From the NCBI GenBank assembly GCA_017613995.1, contig JAGACT010000084.1:1-10832 (forward strand): a stretch of DNA of 10,832 nt, given 5' to 3'. The notes below the pieces were generated by a model. The model was not told where the DNA came from. It was given only the letters and a program-made list of their open reading frames with translations, and searched no databases. The position numbers and the translations under genes are program-made. Numbering within the stretch: the stretch's first letter is position 1; each line of letters begins with the position of its first letter. The DNA is from Eubacteriaceae bacterium. GTDB lineage: Bacteria > Bacillota > Clostridia > Eubacteriales > Anaerofustaceae. Below are positions 7,318-10,832 of this stretch, one piece after another.

Positions 7318-7394
7318 CGGGGTGTGGCTCAGTTTGGTAGAGTACCTGAATGGGGTTCAGGGGGCCGGAGGTTCAAATCCTCTCACTCCGACCA
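7318..7394 (+). tRNA. tRNA-Pro (anticodon GGG), CCA encoded
   Basis: The cloverleaf folds completely. The acceptor stem pairs CGGGGTG (7318-7324) with CACTCCG (7384-7390), with one G-U. The D arm pairs GCTC (7327-7330) with GAGT (7340-7343) around AGTTTGGTA. The anticodon stem pairs CCTGA (7345-7349) with TCAGG (7357-7361) perfectly, and the loop ATGGGGT carries anticodon GGG at 7352-7354 followed by G37, as expected for tRNA-Pro. The variable loop is 7362-7366. The T arm pairs GGAGG (7367-7371) with CCTCT (7379-7383) around TTCAAAT. The discriminator is A7391 and CCA is encoded at 7392-7394. The GGG anticodon reads CCC and CCU proline codons. It is a single-gene unit with its own promoter and terminator. 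Confidence 0.97.
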
Positions 7395-7410
7395 TTTTTA
7401 TTTGGCGCAG

Positions 7411-7433
7411 AGAGCTTTCGGAGCTCTTTTTTT
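7411..7433 (+). terminator. Rho-independent terminator after tRNA-Pro
   Basis: AGAGCT (7411-7416), loop TTCGG, AGCTCT (7422-7427), then an unbroken T-run to 7433. It lies 16 bases after the CCA end of the tRNA. Confidence 0.85.
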
Positions 7434-7458
7434 ATTCCGCTTTTCCCGCGGGAACACG

Positions 7459-7494
7459 AAAAAAACGCCGCTTCCGGCAGGAGCCGGAGCGGCG
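7459..7494 (-). terminator. Rho-independent terminator after the flavoenzyme gene
   Basis: Read on the minus strand, a 12-bp GC-rich stem (7494-7483 pairing with 7478-7466, with one bulged A) and a 4-base loop are followed by seven T residues (7465-7459). It begins 22 bases after the stop of the FAD-dependent oxidoreductase gene and ends the acyl kinase-PduL-flavoenzyme transcript, facing the tRNA terminator. Confidence 0.9.
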
Positions 7495-7516
7495 GTCGTT
7501 TCTGTTGCGAATGGTT

Positions 7517-8989
7517 TTACCAGGTAAGTCCGTATTCCTCGCGGATCTTCTTTGCCATGGGCGTCTGAGTACCGTACTCGTACTCTTCGAGCTCCTTGAC
7601 CAGCTCGGGATTGGTGTTGTCCTGTCTGGGAAGGGGCACATCCTGCTCGTGGCTGAGAATGTACTGGACCTTCTTGATGTCCACGTTGTGGGTGGTGGTG
7701 CCGCTCATGGCTGCAACTGCTGCAGCAACGCCGGCGGCCTGTCCGGTACCAACGCACTGGGGGATCAGGTTGAGAGCGTCGATGGCCTTGTCGTCGGCGG
7801 ACAGATGTCTGCCGGGGCACAGGATGTTCTCGACTCCCTTGGGCAGGATGGCGCCGTAGGGGATCTCGATGGGCACACCGTCATTGTGGTGACCGATGCA
7901 GCTGTGCCATGCGATGACGTCTTCATGCTGATTCGCGCATGCGAAATCGAGTCTCGTCATGACGTACTCGCCGTCCAGTCTTCTGGAGCAGCGGGCACCC
8001 AGCTGAGGCGCTATGTCGTACAGATAGGCGTTTCTGAAGAATATCGGCAGATAGTTCTGGCAGAAGCGGATGATCCTTCTGATGGATGTACGGACGATCA
8101 GCTCGGTCTTGGTTACGTCCTCGACCTTTCCGCAGTTGTAGCCCGCGAGCCAGTTGTTGAACCATACCACGTCGTTGCGCTCGGAGGGAAGGATGGAGGT
8201 GCTGTAGCCGGCGACCTTTACCAGTTCCTGCTTGAAGCTGGTCAGCTCTTCCGGATGCTCGCGGCCCCATCTTGCGTAGGCTTCGAAGTCGACTCCGCCC
8301 ATTCTCCAAACGAGAGCGGTCTTGTCGGCTCTGGAGTTCGCGTCTCTTGCCTCGAATGTCGGGCAGCCGGTCTGTACGTAGAGGTCTCCGTCACCGGTGG
8401 CGTCAACCACGACCTTTGCCATGATGGCTCTTCTGCCTTCCTTGGACTCACAGATTACGCCCTTGACCACGTTGCCTTCCATGATGGGCTTGGTGCCCCA
8501 GCACTGGAACATGGTCTTGATCTTGGGCTCTTCCTGGACCATGAGGTCGAGCTCGATCTTGACCTGGTTGGGCTCATAGTAGGGTGCTCTGACCAGTCTG
8601 TCGGAGAGGGCTCCCTTGTACATCGTGCAGCCGTGGATCAGTGACCATCTGTCGAGCTTGATGGCGGATGTTTCGCCGATCTCGTCCAGACCCGGGCACA
8701 TGTACGCTTCGGGCGCGCTCTTGTCCAGTCTCGAGAACCATTCCTCCTGAAGGCCTCTTACCATCGAATACTTTCTCCAGCTCAGTGCCGGGATCATGAT
8801 AACGTATCCGCCGGTAACGTCTCCGCCGAAGAAATCGTATCTTTCGAGTACGATGACCTTGTTGGCGCCTGCTCTTGCGGCGGCGATGGCGGCACTGTGT
8901 CCTGCGGCACCTCCGCCCACCACCAGCACGTCACAGTCGTCGATAATGGGAAGCTGCTGGGCTTCCTCAAGATAAACTCTGCTTTCCAT
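7517..8989 (-). CDS. FAD-dependent oxidoreductase, PF12831 (FAD_oxidored) type, substrate unknown
   Basis: A 490-residue cytoplasmic flavoprotein with no signal peptide or membrane segment. The N-terminal dinucleotide-binding fold is clear: VLVVGGGAAGHSAA (21-34), acidic end of beta-2 in VIVLER (E49), and the GG element FFGGDVTGG (53-61). A second FAD-contact strand VVVDATGDGD (193-202) and the C-terminal CPGRHLSADD (391-400) with CVGTGQAAGVAAA (412-424) fit the PF12831 layout. There are no CxxC pairs, so no iron-sulfur cluster is evident. Family members act on varied small substrates and I cannot assign one. The ATG at 8989 is bounded upstream by an in-frame TAA (9002-9004) and has no well-placed ribosome binding site. 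It follows pduL after 81 bases with no terminator between, so they are probably co-transcribed. By eye it prefers AGA for arginine and GGC/GGA for glycine, suggesting high expression. Confidence 0.85.
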   Translation of the reverse strand: MESRVYLEEAQQLPIIDDCDVLVVGGGAAGHSAAIAAARAGANKVIVLERYDFFGGDVTGGYVIMIPALSWRKYSMVRGLQEEWFSRLDKSAPEAYMCPGLDEIGETSAIKLDRWSLIHGCTMYKGALSDRLVRAPYYEPNQVKIELDLMVQEEPKIKTMFQCWGTKPIMEGNVVKGVICESKEGRRAIMAKVVVDATGDGDLYVQTGCPTFEARDANSRADKTALVWRMGGVDFEAYARWGREHPEELTSFKQELVKVAGYSTSILPSERNDVVWFNNWLAGYNCGKVEDVTKTELIVRTSIRRIIRFCQNYLPIFFRNAYLYDIAPQLGARCSRRLDGEYVMTRLDFACANQHEDVIAWHSCIGHHNDGVPIEIPYGAILPKGVENILCPGRHLSADDKAIDALNLIPQCVGTGQAAGVAAAVAAMSGTTTHNVDIKKVQYILSHEQDVPLPRQDNTNPELVKELEEYEYGTQTPMAKKIREEYGLTW

Positions 8990-9001
8990 GTTTAGTTGTG
9001 T

Positions 9002-9015
9002 TTACATTTTCCTTT
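9002..9015 (-). promoter_or_regulatory. AAAGG followed by an ATG-TAA start-stop, upstream of the flavoenzyme gene
   Basis: On the minus strand AAAGG (9015-9011) is followed after 3 bases by ATG (9007-9005) and immediately by TAA (9004-9002), in frame with the real ATG at 8989. The same AAAGG is 21 bases from the real ATG. It may be a regulatory start-stop or simply a decayed start; no function is shown by sequence alone. Confidence 0.25.
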
Positions 9016-9070
9016 CTTTTTTATTTTTGCAGTTTTCAGAATAATTTTTTCGGTAATACTATTTCAGTTC

Positions 9071-9655
9071 CTATTTAACTACGTATCCTTTTCCTCTTTT
9101 GGCGACTCCGGCGGCATTGCCTTCGTCCGTGTCGATATGGGATACCGTCTTGGCCATCGGGCTTCCCGACAGTCTTACTATGGTATCGTCGAAGATCAGC
9201 GTCCTCTGGTCGCTCTCGACCTTCATCATGACGGCGTCACCGTCCTTGACGCCCAGCTCCTCCGCCAGCAGCGGATTCATGTGGATATGGCGCTTCGCCA
9301 CGATAACTCCCTTGTCCAGGACCACTTCGCCCACGGTGCCGACGATCTTGATGCCCGGGGTCCCCTCGATGTCTCCCGACATTCTGATGGGAACGTCCAT
9401 GCCGATAGTCCTGGCGTCGGTGAGGGACAGCTCGAACTGGTTGAAGTTGCGGCAGGGCCCCATGATGGCGACGTTGGTAAAGGTATGCTTCGGACCCACG
9501 ACTGTAGCCCTGGTGGTGGACAGGTACTGTCCCTTGGTGGGCTGTGCGGGCTCGATCTTGTGGCCTTCACCGAAAAGGATATCCACGGTCTCCTGTGTAA
9601 GGTGCAGATGTCTTGCCGATACGGCGACGTCAAACACCTTTTCAACATCACTCAT
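9071..9655 (-). CDS. pduL: PduL-type phosphate acyltransferase (phosphotransacylase)
   Basis: A 194-residue enzyme that exchanges CoA for phosphate on a short acyl-CoA (propionyl or acetyl in known members), giving an acyl phosphate. It has the family's histidine motifs for metal binding: SARHLHL (13-19), KRHIHM (121-126) and SHIDTDEGNA (172-181), plus GPCRNFNQFELS (66-77) around conserved E75. It is unrelated in fold to Pta/Ptb. There is no N-terminal extension of the kind that targets PduL to microcompartments, and no shell genes are in view, so it is probably a free cytoplasmic enzyme. The ATG at 9655 has AAGGAGG upstream at good spacing. It lies 27 bases after the acyl kinase gene, its natural metabolic partner. 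Confidence 0.93.
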   Translation of the reverse strand: MSDVEKVFDVAVSARHLHLTQETVDILFGEGHKIEPAQPTKGQYLSTTRATVVGPKHTFTNVAIMGPCRNFNQFELSLTDARTIGMDVPIRMSGDIEGTPGIKIVGTVGEVVLDKGVIVAKRHIHMNPLLAEELGVKDGDAVMMKVESDQRTLIFDDTIVRLSGSPMAKTVSHIDTDEGNAAGVAKRGKGYVVK

Positions 9656-9682
9656 AGCAGTTTTCCTCCTTGTATTCCTCTT

Positions 9683-10786
9683 TTACAGATTTTCAAACAG
9701 TTTATGTTCGATACGGGTCTCGGAATAGTCATTGACCTTCTCTTCCCCGTTGAGAACCCTGGTGATGCCTCCCGCCAGCGCTTCCAGCTCCATGGTGCCG
9801 GGATAGACCAGAACGGGAGCTATGAAGCTCAGGCGCTCCTTCATCCATCCGGTGAACATCTTCGAGTTGGCCACGCCGCCCGTGAGGAGTATGGCGTTGA
9901 CCTTGCCGCAGACCAGCGTGGCCAGAGCTCCGATGTCCTTGGAGAGCTGGTACGCCATGGCCTGGTAGGCCAGCAGTGCCTTCTTGTCGCCGGCTTCGAT
10001 GCGCCTTTCGACTTCTATGCAGTCGCCGGTGCCGAGATGGCCGTTGAGACCCACGTCCTTCCTGAGGACCCTGTTGATCTCGTCCTTGTCCCCGGATGTG
10101 AGGACCTTCGTGAGCACCGCGTCGGGGACCCTGCCCGCCCTTATGGGCGAGAAGCCGCCTTCCTCCGCTGAATACGCGTCGATTATGACGCCGTCCTTGA
10201 TGCACATGGAGCCCGTTCCGCCGCCGATATGGCAAAGAAGGAACGTGCTGTCATAGAAGTCCAGTCCCAGATCCTTCGCCGCCTTCTGGGCGGTGGCTCT
10301 TCCGTTGAGGGTGTGGGAGTGGGCAAGTCTTCTGTAGTCCTTTATTCCCGTGACCCTGGCGAGTTCGACGATCTCGTCCGTGGGCACCACGTCGTACAGG
10401 TAGGCGGGTATGTTGTACTTCAGCGACAGGGCCTCCCCGATCAGGGTCCCTGCCATAAGGCCCGCGTGACCTCCCTTGGCGGCCCTTACGTCATCCGCCA
10501 CCTCGGTGGTAAGCAGATACGCTCCGTGATGGTAGCTGCCGTTGTTGCCCATGCCTCTGACGGCGATGGCGTCCATATCCTCCATCTTCAGGGAATGCAT
10601 CTCGAGGAACTTATCCACATATCCCATCCTGAACGCAACAGCCTCGTCGTACTCCTTGGGGATCTGCACCTTTTCCTTCACATGATCCCATACCTCGTCG
10701 AAAATGACTTTTTCGTTCTCGGCGTAGCCGATCTTCGAGGAAGTGCTTCCCAGGTTCATGACAAGGATCTTCCAAATCTTATCCAT
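9683..10786 (-). CDS. buk: Butyrate kinase-family short-chain acyl kinase
   Basis: A 367-residue ASKHA-fold kinase that transfers phosphate from an acyl phosphate to ADP, making ATP and the free acid. Visible motifs are the N-terminal phosphate loop NLGSTSSK (11-18), the HSHTLNGRA segment (156-164), HIGGG (186-190), GGFSPIRAG (210-218), LTGGVANSKMF (301-311) and PGTMELEALAGG (329-340). The pattern fits Buk rather than acetate kinase. Two places differ from usual Buk: NPGSTSTK reads NLGSTSSK, and the acidic residue after PG near the end is a threonine, so the substrate may not be butyrate. The start is clear: GGAGG (10797-10793) is 6 bases before the ATG at 10786. The gene is followed by pduL after 27 bases. 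The symbol denotes family, not proven substrate. Confidence 0.9.
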   Translation of the reverse strand: MDKIWKILVMNLGSTSSKIGYAENEKVIFDEVWDHVKEKVQIPKEYDEAVAFRMGYVDKFLEMHSLKMEDMDAIAVRGMGNNGSYHHGAYLLTTEVADDVRAAKGGHAGLMAGTLIGEALSLKYNIPAYLYDVVPTDEIVELARVTGIKDYRRLAHSHTLNGRATAQKAAKDLGLDFYDSTFLLCHIGGGTGSMCIKDGVIIDAYSAEEGGFSPIRAGRVPDAVLTKVLTSGDKDEINRVLRKDVGLNGHLGTGDCIEVERRIEAGDKKALLAYQAMAYQLSKDIGALATLVCGKVNAILLTGGVANSKMFTGWMKERLSFIAPVLVYPGTMELEALAGGITRVLNGEEKVNDYSETRIEHKLFENL

Positions 10787-10832
10787 TAATGTCCTCCAGT
10801 CCGTGCTTTTTCCGGCTCCGCCGGCCAAAGGG
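10779..10832 (-). CDS. Possible 3' end of an upstream gene (17 codons visible)
   Basis: One minus-strand frame stays open from the window edge to a TAA at 10781-10779, overlapping the acyl kinase start by 8 bases; its visible end is a basic stretch followed by HGLEDING. A second frame ends at a TAA just touching the ATG (TAATG). Either would suit a coupled upstream gene, but 17 codons are too few to identify a family and all three frames are open for most of this short stretch. Confidence 0.25.
   Translation of the reverse strand, partial: PFGRRSRKKHGLEDING
10793..10797 (-). promoter_or_regulatory. Ribosome binding site setting the acyl kinase start
   Basis: GGAGG lies 6 bases before the ATG at 10786. 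This rules out longer in-frame extensions toward the window edge, where the reading frame stays open without a better start. Confidence 0.8.

Noticed and set aside
7443..7454. Perfect 12-bp palindrome TTCCCGCGGGAA between the two terminators
   Set aside because: It has no loop and no T-tract and sits between convergent terminators; it is most likely chance in a GC-rich spot, with no second copy seen in the window.
7310..8644. 444-codon plus-strand open frame opposite the flavoenzyme
   Set aside because: It starts within the tRNA gene region, crosses the tRNA and two terminators, and shows no domain; the opposite strand encodes a clear flavoprotein.
9071..9655. Microcompartment (Pdu/Eut) locus
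   Set aside because: PduL lacks the N-terminal encapsulation extension and no BMC shell or signature dehydratase genes are in view.
8996..10171. 391-codon plus-strand open frame opposite pduL and buk
   Set aside because: It spans two well-supported minus-strand genes, and its sequence is His/Gly/Leu-rich as typical of antisense translation.

Overview
The window looks like a piece of a moderately GC-rich, low-redox Firmicute chromosome, probably an anaerobic Clostridia-class bacterium. I infer this from three things: the rsmB-rlmN-stp-prkC-rsgA gene order, which is a well-known Firmicutes housekeeping cluster (the B. subtilis yloM-yloN-prpC-prkC-cpgA arrangement); strong GGAGG-type ribosome binding sites; and a PduL/butyrate-kinase type acyl-phosphate module typical of fermenters. 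The genus cannot be read from the sequence. All protein genes are on the minus strand; the only plus-strand gene is a tRNA.

Region 1 (about 1-7210) is a long, tightly packed minus-strand operon. In transcription order it holds a uridine-kinase-family NTPase lacking the usual N-terminal half, rsmB (16S rRNA m5C methyltransferase), rlmN (23S rRNA/tRNA m2A radical-SAM methyltransferase), stp (PP2C phosphatase), prkC (PASTA-repeat membrane Ser/Thr kinase) and rsgA (30S-maturation GTPase). After a 79-bp gap with its own candidate promoter comes the first part of guaA, which begins directly with the ATP-pyrophosphatase domain and has no glutaminase domain in front. Several junctions are ATGA overlaps or gaps of 2-10 bp, implying translational coupling. 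The cluster joins rRNA modification and ribosome assembly to a cell-wall-sensing kinase/phosphatase pair.

Region 2 (about 7200-7500) is the only real intergenic region. It contains a candidate minus-strand promoter for the operon above, a candidate plus-strand promoter, a complete tRNA-Pro(GGG) gene with encoded CCA and its own hairpin terminator, and a strong minus-strand terminator for region 3. A 13-bp direct repeat (one mismatch, 32-bp period) lies in the divergent promoter region, one copy over the candidate -35.

Region 3 (about 7459-10832) is a second minus-strand operon: a butyrate-kinase-family acyl kinase, a PduL-type phosphotransacylase and a PF12831-type FAD-dependent oxidoreductase, ending at the terminator near 7459-7494. 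The first two enzymes together would convert an acyl-CoA to the free acid with ATP formation. The flavoenzyme's substrate is unknown. No mobile elements, CRISPR arrays or phage genes were seen. The window is mostly ordinary core genome; the points most worth attention are the PduL plus Buk-type pairing with a flavoenzyme, the headless nucleoside kinase, and the stand-alone start of guaA.
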